The position numbers and the translations under genes were made by a program. A stretch of DNA of 29,699 bases from a bacterium (GTDB lineage: Bacteria > Patescibacteriota > Minisyncoccia > Phycocordibacterales > Phycocordibacteraceae), in NCBI GenBank assembly GCA_021782715.1, contig JAJXUR010000002.1, forward strand, positions 1-29,699, read 5' to 3'. Under the pieces are notes generated by a model. That model made no database searches, was not told where the DNA came from, and worked only from the letters and a program-made list of their open reading frames with translations. Shown piece by piece: positions 1 to 6,491 of this stretch (positions are counted from its first letter, which is position 1; each line of letters starts with the position of its first letter).

Positions 1-60
1 AAATCCGGTCCAGAATGCGTATATCTCAAGATTTTTCCCCCAGCTTCTTTTCCGTCTCAT
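1..60 (-). CDS. Small basic membrane protein, paralogue of its neighbour (partial)
   Basis: The first 20 codons of a minus-strand gene run off the start of the window. The visible N-terminus is basic (MRRKRSWGKN) and then reads LEIYAFWTGF. This aligns with LQIYAVLTGF in the small protein encoded just upstream at 129-287, so the two look like tandem paralogues. An extended -10 (TGC-TATCCT, 68-73) ends 7 nt before the ATG, which supports a real, probably leaderless start. The function is unknown. The rest of the protein, presumably a transmembrane helix, is outside the window. Confidence 0.55.
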   Translation of the reverse strand, partial: MRRKRSWGKNLEIYAFWTGF

Positions 61-67
61 AGGGAAG

Positions 68-73
68 AGGATA
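68..73 (-). promoter_or_regulatory. Extended -10 element for the partial gene at 1-60
   Basis: TATCCT preceded by TGC on the minus strand, 7 nt before the ATG at 60. It follows the same layout as many other starts in this window. No clear -35 is seen. Confidence 0.5.
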
Positions 74-128
74 GCACGCCGCACGCGCCGCAAACGGGTT
101 TTACCCACCCCTCTCTTCCCTACTCCGG

Positions 129-287
129 CTATTTCAATATCCGGATGACAAGCGTCACGAGTGAGACAAGCATGGAGAGGAAGCCGGTGAGCACCGCATA
201 GATCTGGAGACGGCGCGCATGCTTGCTATGTGATCTGGTATGAATCGCCTTACTGATGAGCCGTTTCTGGCTGTAATCGAGGGGCAT
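129..287 (-). CDS. 52-aa single-pass basic membrane protein
   Basis: This short minus-strand frame starts with ATG 3 nt after the TGA of the LOG-family gene, so it is probably translated by coupling. The first 30 residues are basic (many K, R and H). Residues 31-48 (AVLTGFLSMLVSLVTLVI) form one hydrophobic helix, and the protein ends in RILK. The positive-inside rule predicts a cytoplasmic N-terminus. The IYAxxTGF motif is shared with the partial gene at 1-60. I do not recognise the family. It is too short for an automatic call with a 60-aa cut-off, but the hydrophobic segment, the coupling and the paralogue make it credible. Confidence 0.6.
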   Translation of the reverse strand: MPLDYSQKRLISKAIHTRSHSKHARRLQIYAVLTGFLSMLVSLVTLVIRILK

Positions 288-290
288 GGG

Positions 291-1016
291 TCAGCAAGAG
301 ACGTTCGAGACGATATAGTCGTAAGCCTCATCCACCGTGTCGACAACCGTATAGAGATTCATATCCTCCATATCAACGGCCGCATGTTTCTGATAGATAA
401 TCTTCTCGATAAAGACCATCAGGGGTCCCCAATAATCTCTCCCGAAAAGGATGATGGGCACCTTGCGGATTTTCTTTGTCTGCACGAGCGTGACTATCTC
501 GAAAAATTCGTCGAGCGTACCAAAACCGCCCGGGAAATAAATGTAGACTTCCGAGGCATAGGTGAGCATCACCTTGCGCACGAAGAAATGATCGAAGACG
601 AAACGGTCGGTGAGATACTTGTTGTAGCCCTGCGCTTGAGGCAGGCTGATATTGAGACCCACCGAAGAGCCGCCGGCCTCGAAAGCGCCTTTATTCGCGG
701 CCTGCATGATACCCGAACTGCCGCCGGTGATGATGGCAAAACCTTTCTTCGCAAGGCGGCCTGCCAATGCTTCAGCGATCTGATACGAGTCATCCCCGAG
801 GGTGGCCCGCGCGCTGCCGAAGAACGTCACCGCGAGGCTGTAGCGGCGGATGACGTCAAACCCCTCGACGAACTCCGACATAATCTTGAAGATGCGCCAT
901 GACTCGATCTTGTTCGGTTTGCAGACGAGGAGCGGGCGGTCCTCCGGCACCGCCTGCCGGCCTCCATGCACGGCTTCCGCGAGCTGTTCGGCTATCTGAT
1001 CATCGTTCGTACTCAT
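291..1016 (-). CDS. LOG-family protein (Rossmann-fold nucleotide 5'-monophosphate phosphoribohydrolase)
   Basis: A 241-aa TIGR00730/LOG-family protein. Such enzymes release the base from nucleoside 5'-monophosphates (cytokinin-ribotides in plants and actinobacteria; AMP or related nucleotides have been proposed in other bacteria). Visible signatures are GGSSG at residues 98-102 and the catalytic/phosphate-binding PGGFGTLDE at 162-170. An N-terminal extension of about 60 residues precedes the Rossmann core, as in the longer lysine-decarboxylase-like forms. The ATG at 1016 is preceded by an extended -10 (TGA-TACAAT, 1027-1032) ending 10 nt upstream. The 52-aa membrane protein follows after 3 nt. 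The substrate cannot be told from sequence. Confidence 0.9.
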   Translation of the reverse strand: MSTNDDQIAEQLAEAVHGGRQAVPEDRPLLVCKPNKIESWRIFKIMSEFVEGFDVIRRYSLAVTFFGSARATLGDDSYQIAEALAGRLAKKGFAIITGGSSGIMQAANKGAFEAGGSSVGLNISLPQAQGYNKYLTDRFVFDHFFVRKVMLTYASEVYIYFPGGFGTLDEFFEIVTLVQTKKIRKVPIILFGRDYWGPLMVFIEKIIYQKHAAVDMEDMNLYTVVDTVDEAYDYIVSNVSC

Positions 1017-1026
1017 AGATACGAGT

Positions 1027-1032
1027 ATTGTA
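1027..1032 (-). promoter_or_regulatory. -10 element of the LOG-family gene
   Basis: TACAAT with a TGA extension on the minus strand. The start codon lies 10 nt downstream, so the leader would be only a few nucleotides long. Confidence 0.55.
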
Positions 1033-1089
1033 TCACCACTACGCTCCTCATTTGCAGAAACTTAAGTAAGTAAGAGTGTACAGAACGGG

Positions 1090-1437
1090 TCAAAGACCCT
1101 TGCAGGTTGCGGAGAGCGTGTACCCTGCGGATTCGGCAGCAACCGCGGAGACGAACCAGACCTTATTGGCATCAGAGATACGATCGACACCCGAACATCC
1201 AGGGAGATAATACTTCGTCCCGTTTTTCGAGGCGACAACCTGTCCAGACGTCGTTGCGACGACGAGAGGGGAGGCATCGGGCGAGAGTGTACTCCCCTGC
1301 CCTGCATCCCGCCCGGCAAGGTAGCCAAGCCCGAAGGAGGCTGAAGAAGCGAGTAAAAGTACGGCTATAATGAGGATATCCCGCGGGATGCGACTCAGGA
1401 CGTTTTTGCATTTCCCGCGAGCTTCTGCTATAGTCAT
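1090..1437 (-). CDS. Membrane-anchored protein with Ada-like Cys motif
   Basis: 115 aa. Residues 21-41 form a hydrophobic signal anchor (ILIIAVLLLASSASFGLGYLA). A Ser/Pro/Ala-rich linker leads to a small C-terminal domain, residues 67-115, with the pattern KNGTKYYLPGCSGVDRI, then KVWF, then AGYTLSATCKGL. The Y-x3-C, RI, W/F, AGY and C-terminal Cys order resembles the zinc-binding fold of Ada-type proteins, but with two cysteines (81, 112) rather than four. I recall similar proteins being common in Parcubacteria; function unknown, probably extracytoplasmic. It is divergent from rpmA, with an extended -10 (TGG-TATAGT) ending 8 nt before the ATG. Confidence 0.75.
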   Translation of the reverse strand: MTIAEARGKCKNVLSRIPRDILIIAVLLLASSASFGLGYLAGRDAGQGSTLSPDASPLVVATTSGQVVASKNGTKYYLPGCSGVDRISDANKVWFVSAVAAESAGYTLSATCKGL

Positions 1438-1445
1438 TAGGTAAC

Positions 1446-1462
1446 ACTATACCAAATAGTAT
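1446..1462. promoter_or_regulatory. Back-to-back -10 elements of the Ada-like gene and rpmA
   Basis: Minus strand: TGG-TATAGT at 1446-1451, 8 nt before the ATG at 1437. Plus strand: TAGTAT at 1457-1462, 6 nt before the rpmA ATG at 1469. The whole intergenic space is 31 bp, so both messages would begin at or next to their start codons. Confidence 0.55.
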
Positions 1463-1468
1463 CTTTAT

Positions 1469-1741
1469 ATGGCATCAACAAAGGCTGGAGGTTCAGCAAA
1501 AAACCTGACCGATTCGAATCCGCAATACCTGGGCGTGAAGCTCGGCGACGGCTCGACGGCGAAGCCGGGGGCCATCATCGTCCGCCAGCGCGGCACCAAG
1601 ATCGAAGCAGGAAAGAACGTGAAGGTCGGCAAAGACCACACGCTCTATGCCGTCGCTGATGGCAAGGTTTCCTTCCGCACCCGCCGCAAGACGAGCTTCA
1701 CCGGCCGTTCGATGACGAAGAAAGTCGTCGATGTCATCTAA
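1469..1741 (+). CDS. rpmA: 50S ribosomal protein L27
   Basis: 90 aa, bacterial L27 (bL27), which sits near the peptidyl-transferase centre. The sequence has the family pattern: K/G-rich start (MASTKAGGSAKN), DSNPQYLGVK, IIVRQRGTK and GKDHTLYAVADG. It has no N-terminal cleavable extension of the Firmicutes type. The gene stands alone, whereas rpmA normally follows rplU; here rplU is about 9 kb away on the other strand. The start is 6 nt after a -10 (TAGTAT), without a Shine-Dalgarno sequence. A strong hairpin terminator follows at 1749. Confidence 0.96.
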   Translation: MASTKAGGSAKNLTDSNPQYLGVKLGDGSTAKPGAIIVRQRGTKIEAGKNVKVGKDHTLYAVADGKVSFRTRRKTSFTGRSMTKKVVDVI

Positions 1742-1748
1742 TTTTTTT

Positions 1749-1791
1749 GAAAAGAAAAACCGCGGCACTCCGTGCCGCGGTTTTTCTTTTC
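1749..1791. terminator. Bidirectional intrinsic terminator between rpmA and vanY-like gene
   Basis: A perfect 19-bp stem (1749-1767 with 1773-1791) around a 5-nt loop. It is GC-rich in the middle and has A-tracts and T-tracts at its ends, so it can stop transcription from both converging genes. Confidence 0.9.
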
Positions 1792-1797
1792 AAGCCA

Positions 1798-2313
1798 TCA
1801 TGCCGGCTTCTCGAAGTGCTGCCAATCTTTGCGCTCCGCCCAATTGCCTCCCCACTCCCATCCATATGACTTGAAGACCGAAGCGATGTGCTCCGTGATC
1901 GTGCCGGGGTGCGCGAGGTCATATTGCGCGCCCGCCGGCACGACAAGACCGTCGCGCTGCGTATACGGGTTCTGCATCGGGTTTATATCTATCGCGCGAC
2001 CGTAGGCGTGGTTCGAGAGCCGGTCGGTGCCCGCAATGAGGCGGTAGTTGAACGCCGATGAGTTATTCGCGGCCATGGACGCGCCATCATCCCACCCATA
2101 GGCGACGACGGGAGTCACCTGTTCGATCGGGAACTTCATCTCGAGCAGCGTATCGAACATCTTCCGCACTTCATCGGCGACGTCTCCATGTACGACAAGC
2201 TGACCCTCACGCTCGTTCCCTTCAAAAGAAAAGAACCTGATGCTCACGAGCGTCAGGTTCTTTTTTATCTCTTCCGGGATTCCCCTTCCTGCGAGAGATT
2301 CTTCGAACGTCAT
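1798..2313 (-). CDS. M15-family D-alanyl-D-alanine carboxypeptidase / peptidoglycan peptidase (VanY-like)
   Basis: 171 aa. Zinc peptidase of the M15 type that trims peptidoglycan stem peptides. Metal ligands fit S-x-H-x6-D (H102, D109 in SNHAYGRAID) and H166 in DWQHFE; D163 is a candidate catalytic base. ASMAANNSSAFNYR and GWEWGGNW are family hallmarks. No signal peptide or membrane helix is visible, so export is unclear. The ATG overlaps the rplI stop codon (TAATG), so it is translated by coupling as the last gene of the S41-rplI operon. A 15-bp terminator-like hairpin lies inside codons near 17-29. Confidence 0.85.
   Translation of the reverse strand: MTFEESLAGRGIPEEIKKNLTLVSIRFFSFEGNEREGQLVVHGDVADEVRKMFDTLLEMKFPIEQVTPVVAYGWDDGASMAANNSSAFNYRLIAGTDRLSNHAYGRAIDINPMQNPYTQRDGLVVPAGAQYDLAHPGTITEHIASVFKSYGWEWGGNWAERKDWQHFEKPA
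2227..2266 (-). terminator. Terminator-like hairpin inside the start of the vanY-like gene
   Basis: Stem 2229-2243 with 2250-2264 (15 bp, one G-T pair) around a 6-nt loop, with A/T-rich flanks that give U-runs on both strands. It lies wholly inside coding sequence just after the rplI-vanY junction, where an attenuator would be placed to lower vanY expression relative to rplI. Termination itself is inferred. Confidence 0.5.
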
Positions 2314-2756
2314 TATTCGGCCTCGATGGTGATGGAGAACGTGCCGAACGTCTCCGCGGTGGCAACCGGGATATCGAACGTGCCGAGTTCCTTAATCGGC
2401 TTCTCGAGCTTGATGGCGTCCTCGGGAAGGTCGATGTGCGCCTGCTCCTTGGCTGCCTTCGCAATTTCAGGCTCCCCTACTGCATCATAAAGATGGCCCT
2501 TCTCATTCGCTTTCATCTTGATGACGATGCGGGCCTCCGTGAGTGCTGCGATATTCTGCAGGAGCAGTGCGGCGTCGAGGGCGCCACGATCGACGACCTG
2601 CTTGCGACGTGATTCGGCTTCCTGCTTGGCGACGGTCGTCGCAGCGATAGCGAACTTACCCGGGATAAGATAATTGAGTGCATACCCATCGGCAACCGTG
2701 ACTTCCTCATGTGCGCGACCCATCCCCTTCACGTCTTTGATCAAGATTACTTTCAT
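2313..2756 (-). CDS. rplI: 50S ribosomal protein L9
   Basis: 147 aa, the usual length for bL9. The N-terminal RNA-binding domain shows MKVILIKDVKGMGRAHEEVTV and GYALNYLIPGKFA. A long connecting helix (TTVAKQEAESRRKQ) leads to the C-terminal domain with IKELGTFDIPV. L9 is reported missing from some CPR lineages, so its presence helps placement. The gene starts 19 nt after the S41 protease stop, with AAGGT upstream as a weak ribosome-binding site. It shares TAATG with the vanY-like gene. Confidence 0.95.
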   Translation of the reverse strand: MKVILIKDVKGMGRAHEEVTVADGYALNYLIPGKFAIAATTVAKQEAESRRKQVVDRGALDAALLLQNIAALTEARIVIKMKANEKGHLYDAVGEPEIAKAAKEQAHIDLPEDAIKLEKPIKELGTFDIPVATAETFGTFSITIEAE

Positions 2757-2775
2757 ATAGACCCAACTTACCTTA

Positions 2776-4038
2776 TTATTTCCCCTTCGTCAAAAAATCG
2801 ATTGCGCGGGCCATCTGCGGGTCTACTTTCGGCGTCGTGGTAGCATCGGGCGTGTTGTACGCGATGGTGATGTCCGGCGTGATGCCATTGCCCATGATCC
2901 AGTGGCCGGCTGGCGTGATCCAGCGCGCGACGGTCACTTTGAGCGAACCGCCGTCGAGATTCATGAGCGTCTGCACCGAGCCCTTGCCGAAGGATTTCGT
3001 ACCGATAAGCGTCGCGACATGGTTATCCTGAAGCGCACCCGCAAGGATCTCAGAAGCAGACGCCGAACCGCCATCGATGAGGACCGCAATCTTCGTCCCT
3101 TTCGGGACATCATCATAGCCGAGACTGGTGTGTACTTGATTCGCATCCTTCCCGCCAAAATCCTCCGTGACGATGGTCGTGCCTTTCGGGAGGAAGTGGC
3201 TCGCGATATCGACCGCCGCATCGAGGTAGCCGCCCGGATTGCCGCGCAAATCGATGATGAGTTTCTTCGAACCGGATGCCAGGAACCGCTCGAATGCCTG
3301 ATCAAAAAGACCGGCCGAGTCGCTCGTGAATTCATAGAGCGCAATATGGTAAACGCCGCTTTTCGCATCGAGACCGTCATCGGTCTCAGGGACCTGGATG
3401 GTCTCGCGGGTGACCTTAGTGTCGAGCGGCTTGCCGGAACGCACGAGCGAAAGATCCACCGTCGTGCCCACCGGACCACGAATCTCGCTCACTGCCTCAT
3501 CGACAGACATACCGTCGGTCGATTTCTTGTCGATAGCGATGATCTGGTCGCCCGCTTTGATGCCCGCCGCTTGCGCCGGCGTACCCTTCAAAGGAGCGAT
3601 GACCGTAAGGACGTCATCCTTGATGCCAATCTCCATGCCGACACCAGCAAAACTGCCGGAAATATTGTCGGAAAATGCCTTCGCCTCGACCGGCGGGAAA
3701 AACACCGTATACGGATCGCCGTACGAGCTCGCCAACCCGCTGATAGCACCATAGAGACGGTCTTTCACCGATGGGAGCGTCGAGGATGCGTGCGTAATGA
3801 CGTAATTCGCCTGGAGCGCATTCCATGCTTTCCAGAAATCGGAGAGGTCGACGCTCTGATCAGGCGTCGCATCAAGACCGTCTCCGAGAAGCGGGATGTG
3901 AGTGACCACTGCCGCGGCCGAACCGCCGGTCGTCCCTATCGAGAAGCCGGCTACGAATGCAATCGCAGCGACGAGCGCGAAGGAAATACCGCGAAACGCA
4001 GTGCCACGGCTACGAGAAGGCGCTTGGGGAGATTCCAT
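2776..4038 (-). CDS. S41-family C-terminal processing peptidase (CtpA/Prc-like)
   Basis: 420 aa from the ATG at 4038. Order: short basic N-terminus, one membrane helix (about residues 17-35), helical region, PDZ domain (GVGMEIGIKDD... AGIKAGDQIIAIDKK), then the S41 protease core with LIIDLRGNPGGYLDAAV, the catalytic serine in GGSASASEILAGAL and the lysine in TKSFGKGSVQ. Both catalytic residues are present. It should be anchored with the protease outside the membrane. A longer open frame reaches 4260, but an extended -10 (TGC-TATACT, 4046-4051) lies 7 nt before this ATG, and the extension would cross the divergent corA start. Co-transcribed with rplI and the vanY-like gene. Confidence 0.93.
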   Translation of the reverse strand: MESPQAPSRSRGTAFRGISFALVAAIAFVAGFSIGTTGGSAAAVVTHIPLLGDGLDATPDQSVDLSDFWKAWNALQANYVITHASSTLPSVKDRLYGAISGLASSYGDPYTVFFPPVEAKAFSDNISGSFAGVGMEIGIKDDVLTVIAPLKGTPAQAAGIKAGDQIIAIDKKSTDGMSVDEAVSEIRGPVGTTVDLSLVRSGKPLDTKVTRETIQVPETDDGLDAKSGVYHIALYEFTSDSAGLFDQAFERFLASGSKKLIIDLRGNPGGYLDAAVDIASHFLPKGTTIVTEDFGGKDANQVHTSLGYDDVPKGTKIAVLIDGGSASASEILAGALQDNHVATLIGTKSFGKGSVQTLMNLDGGSLKVTVARWITPAGHWIMGNGITPDITIAYNTPDATTTPKVDPQMARAIDFLTKGK

Positions 4039-4045
4039 TCCGCGA

Positions 4046-4087
4046 AGTATAGCATGGTGGAACAGCCGGGAGCACTCATGGTATCCT
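4046..4087. promoter_or_regulatory. Divergent extended -10 promoters, S41 protease and corA
   Basis: Minus: TGC-TATACT at 4046-4051, 7 nt before the protease ATG at 4038. Plus: TGG-TATCCT at 4082-4087, 6 nt before the corA ATG at 4094. The two start codons are 55 bp apart. Neither leader has room for a Shine-Dalgarno sequence. Confidence 0.6.
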
Positions 4088-4093
4088 TTGCTC

Positions 4094-5011
4094 ATGCTGT
4101 TTCGATACGCGTACCATGGCGGGACTTGGATCGATCTCGAACATCCCACCGAGGAAGAGGTGCGGCGCATCGCGCGAGAGTTCTCTATCAGCGAACGTCT
4201 TGCGGCCGAGCTGTCCACGCCGACGCCGACGCCGCTCGTCGCGAGCGATACGGGCGTCACCTTCCTGGTACTCCACTTCCCTACGCGCGGCGAGACCGAC
4301 GGCGAGATACATGATCAAGAGATTGATTTCGTCATCGGTAGGAATTTCATCATCACGGCACGCTACGAAGTCATCGCTTCGCTGCACCGCCTGCGGAAAG
4401 TGCTTGAGGCGCAACAGCTCATCGCGCCACATGGTGCAATGACGACCGAGGTCCTCCTCGAGGTTCTTTTCGCGCATCTCTACGCCTCGGTGCGCGATCA
4501 CATCAACCAAGCGTCAGAAAGTCTCGCCCGCATAGAGCGAGACATGTTCAACGGCAAAGAGCGGACGACCGTCCGCGCCATCTCGGGTGCGAGCCGCGAA
4601 TTCCTGCATGTCGAGGCATCGCTTGCAAACCAGGAAGGCCCTCTCGACCGTTTCCTGCGAGCTCTTTCAGCGAGCGGTTCGTTCGGACCATCATTTGTTG
4701 AACGGGCGGAGCGCACCCTCGCGGAACATGCGCAGGTGATGCGACTCGCGAAGACTTATCGCGCTGTGGCAACAGAACTGCGCGAGACGAATGCCGCGCT
4801 GCTTGAAGCGCGGCAGAATGAGATTATGAAGACGCTCACCGTCATCACATTCGGCGTGCTTCCGCTTGAACTCATCGCGCTCATTTTCGGTATGCACGAG
4901 CTCGGTACACCGCTTGAAAACAACCCAGAAGCGTTCTGGATCGTCCTTGCGTTCATGATCGGCATCGGCGGCGTCATGATGGCCTTCTTCGCGCGCCGAC
5001 GCTGGCTTTAA
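4094..5011 (+). CDS. corA: CorA-family divalent cation transporter (GMH variant)
   Basis: 305 aa. CorA proteins are pentameric Mg2+/Co2+ channels with a cytoplasmic funnel and two C-terminal helices. Residues 1-240 fit the alpha/beta then long-helix funnel (FSISERLAAELSTPTPTP, DFVIGRNFIITARY). TM1 is about 247-266 and TM2 about 278-300 (AFWIVLAFMIGIGGVMMAFFA), followed by a basic RRRWL tail. The selectivity motif is normally GMN at the end of TM1. Here it reads FGMHELGTP, i.e. G266-M267-H268, and the usual MPEL loop is absent. The start is 6 nt after an extended -10. cysS follows after 3 nt. Metal specificity could differ from standard CorA. Confidence 0.87.
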   Translation: MLFRYAYHGGTWIDLEHPTEEEVRRIAREFSISERLAAELSTPTPTPLVASDTGVTFLVLHFPTRGETDGEIHDQEIDFVIGRNFIITARYEVIASLHRLRKVLEAQQLIAPHGAMTTEVLLEVLFAHLYASVRDHINQASESLARIERDMFNGKERTTVRAISGASREFLHVEASLANQEGPLDRFLRALSASGSFGPSFVERAERTLAEHAQVMRLAKTYRAVATELRETNAALLEARQNEIMKTLTVITFGVLPLELIALIFGMHELGTPLENNPEAFWIVLAFMIGIGGVMMAFFARRRWL

Positions 5012-5014
5012 ATT

Positions 5015-6478
5015 ATGGGGTGGCTCGCACGCATCATCGGGAGACCAGCGAAACCGGTCGAGCATGGCCGAGCCGCACAAGTGTTTCTCACGAATACGCT
5101 TTCAGGTACGAAAGAGCTCTTCATACCGCTTAAGCCCGGTATCGTGACGATGTACTCCTGCGGACCGACCGTATATAGCCGCGCGCACATCGGCAATCTG
5201 CGCGCCTACGTATTTTCAGATACGATAGCACGCACGCTCGCGATGGCCGGTTATCGCGTACGGCGCGTCATCAACATAACCGACGTCGGCCACTTGGTCG
5301 GCGATGGTGACGAGGGCGTCGACAAGATGGCCGTCGGTGCCTCACGCGAACAGACGACACCGGAAGCCATCGCCGAGCGCTACACCAAGCTTTTCATCGA
5401 TGACATCGGTGAGCTGCATGTCGACCCTAGCGACATCCTCTTCCCGCACGCGACTGAATATATCAAAGAGCAAATCGCGCTTGCGAAAACTCTCGAGGAG
5501 AAAGGCTTCGCCTACCGCCTCTCGGACGGTCTCTATTTCGATACCGAAAAATTCCCCGGCTACGGGAAACTCGGCGGCGTCTCTCGCGCGCATCTTGAGG
5601 CCGGCGCTCGCGTCGAGGTTGTCGCTGGAAAACGTCACCCCGCCGACTTCGTCCTCTGGCGTGCAGCGAAACCAAACGACTTGCAGCAATGGGACAGCCC
5701 GTGGGGTCGCGGCAATCCCGGCTGGCACATCGAATGTTCGGCGATGATCCGTTCGCTTCTAGGCCAAGAGATTGATATCCACACCGGCGGCGAGGATCAC
5801 ATCTCTGTGCACCATAACAATGAAATAGCGCAGTCGGAGGCGGCGAGCGGTCGGCAGTTCGTCCGCTACTGGATGCATAGCGCCTTCCTCACCATGGGCG
5901 GCGAGAAAGCTTCGAAGTCACTCGGCAATGTCGTCTATCTTTCTGACGTTGTCGACAAAGGATTCCATCCGCTCGCGCTGCGCTATTTCTTCCTACAGGC
6001 GCACTACCGCACGCCGCTCTCCTTCTCATGGGACGCGCTCGCGGCGGCCGGAAGCGCGCTCGACCGTCTCTGGAAGCTTTCTCTCGAGATTGCCGAAGAG
6101 TCCAGGAGCATCAGTGAGCCGTCCGAGGTTCGCGATAATTTCCTCGCGACAATGCGCGATGATCTCGCGACGCCGCAAGCGCTCGCGGCGCTCTGGGATG
6201 CATTGCGGAGCGAAGAATATACGCCCGAAGAGAAATGGGGCCTCATCGAAACCGCCGATGCTCATCTCGGCCTCTCGCTCCTCACGCCGCCGAAATCAGA
6301 CGGGTTGACATTAGAAGAAATGCCCTCAGAAATGCAGGATATGCTTGCGCGCCGCGAAGCGGCGCGCAATTCCAAGGATTTCGCCGAGGCAGACCGTCTC
6401 CGTACGGCCATCGAAGAACGGGGATATCGTGTGGACGACGGCCCGGAAGGACCAGTGTTGACTCGGAAGACTCTTTGA
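5015..6478 (+). CDS. cysS: Cysteinyl-tRNA synthetase
   Basis: 487 aa class I synthetase charging tRNA-Cys. Visible: zinc-site Cys in YSCGPTVYSRAHIGN with the HIGH-type HIGN, CSAMIR, GGEDHISVHHNNEIAQSEA, and the KMSKS loop as K298-A-S-K-S302. Methionine is replaced by alanine there, a tolerated position, while both lysines are kept. The C-terminal helical part ends with the ARREAARNSKDFAEADRLR segment typical of CysRS. An N-terminal extension of roughly 20 residues precedes the first strand. The gene starts 3 nt after corA. Its 3' end carries the dnaB promoter. Confidence 0.96.
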   Translation: MGWLARIIGRPAKPVEHGRAAQVFLTNTLSGTKELFIPLKPGIVTMYSCGPTVYSRAHIGNLRAYVFSDTIARTLAMAGYRVRRVINITDVGHLVGDGDEGVDKMAVGASREQTTPEAIAERYTKLFIDDIGELHVDPSDILFPHATEYIKEQIALAKTLEEKGFAYRLSDGLYFDTEKFPGYGKLGGVSRAHLEAGARVEVVAGKRHPADFVLWRAAKPNDLQQWDSPWGRGNPGWHIECSAMIRSLLGQEIDIHTGGEDHISVHHNNEIAQSEAASGRQFVRYWMHSAFLTMGGEKASKSLGNVVYLSDVVDKGFHPLALRYFFLQAHYRTPLSFSWDALAAAGSALDRLWKLSLEIAEESRSISEPSEVRDNFLATMRDDLATPQALAALWDALRSEEYTPEEKWGLIETADAHLGLSLLTPPKSDGLTLEEMPSEMQDMLARREAARNSKDFAEADRLRTAIEERGYRVDDGPEGPVLTRKTL

Positions 6479-6484
6479 TACAAT
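6458..6484 (+). promoter_or_regulatory. dnaB promoter embedded in the end of cysS
   Basis: TGA-TACAAT (-10 at 6479-6484) directly abuts and uses the cysS TGA stop. Upstream lies TTGACT at 6458 (15-bp spacer; an offset TGTTGA gives 17). The dnaB ATG is 7 nt after the -10. Confidence 0.6.
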
Positions 6485-6491
6485 TGGGAGA

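Noticed and set aside
240..902. 220-aa plus-strand open frame
   Set aside because: Antisense to the LOG-family gene, which carries the PGGFGTLDE signature.
4039..4260. N-terminal extension of the S41 protease frame
   Set aside because: It would cross the divergent corA start, and a good extended -10 lies directly before the shorter start at 4038.
2902..4314. 470-aa plus-strand open frame
   Set aside because: It lies antisense to the S41 protease, is Arg/Asp-rich with no motifs, and arises from the GC-rich codon use of the real gene.
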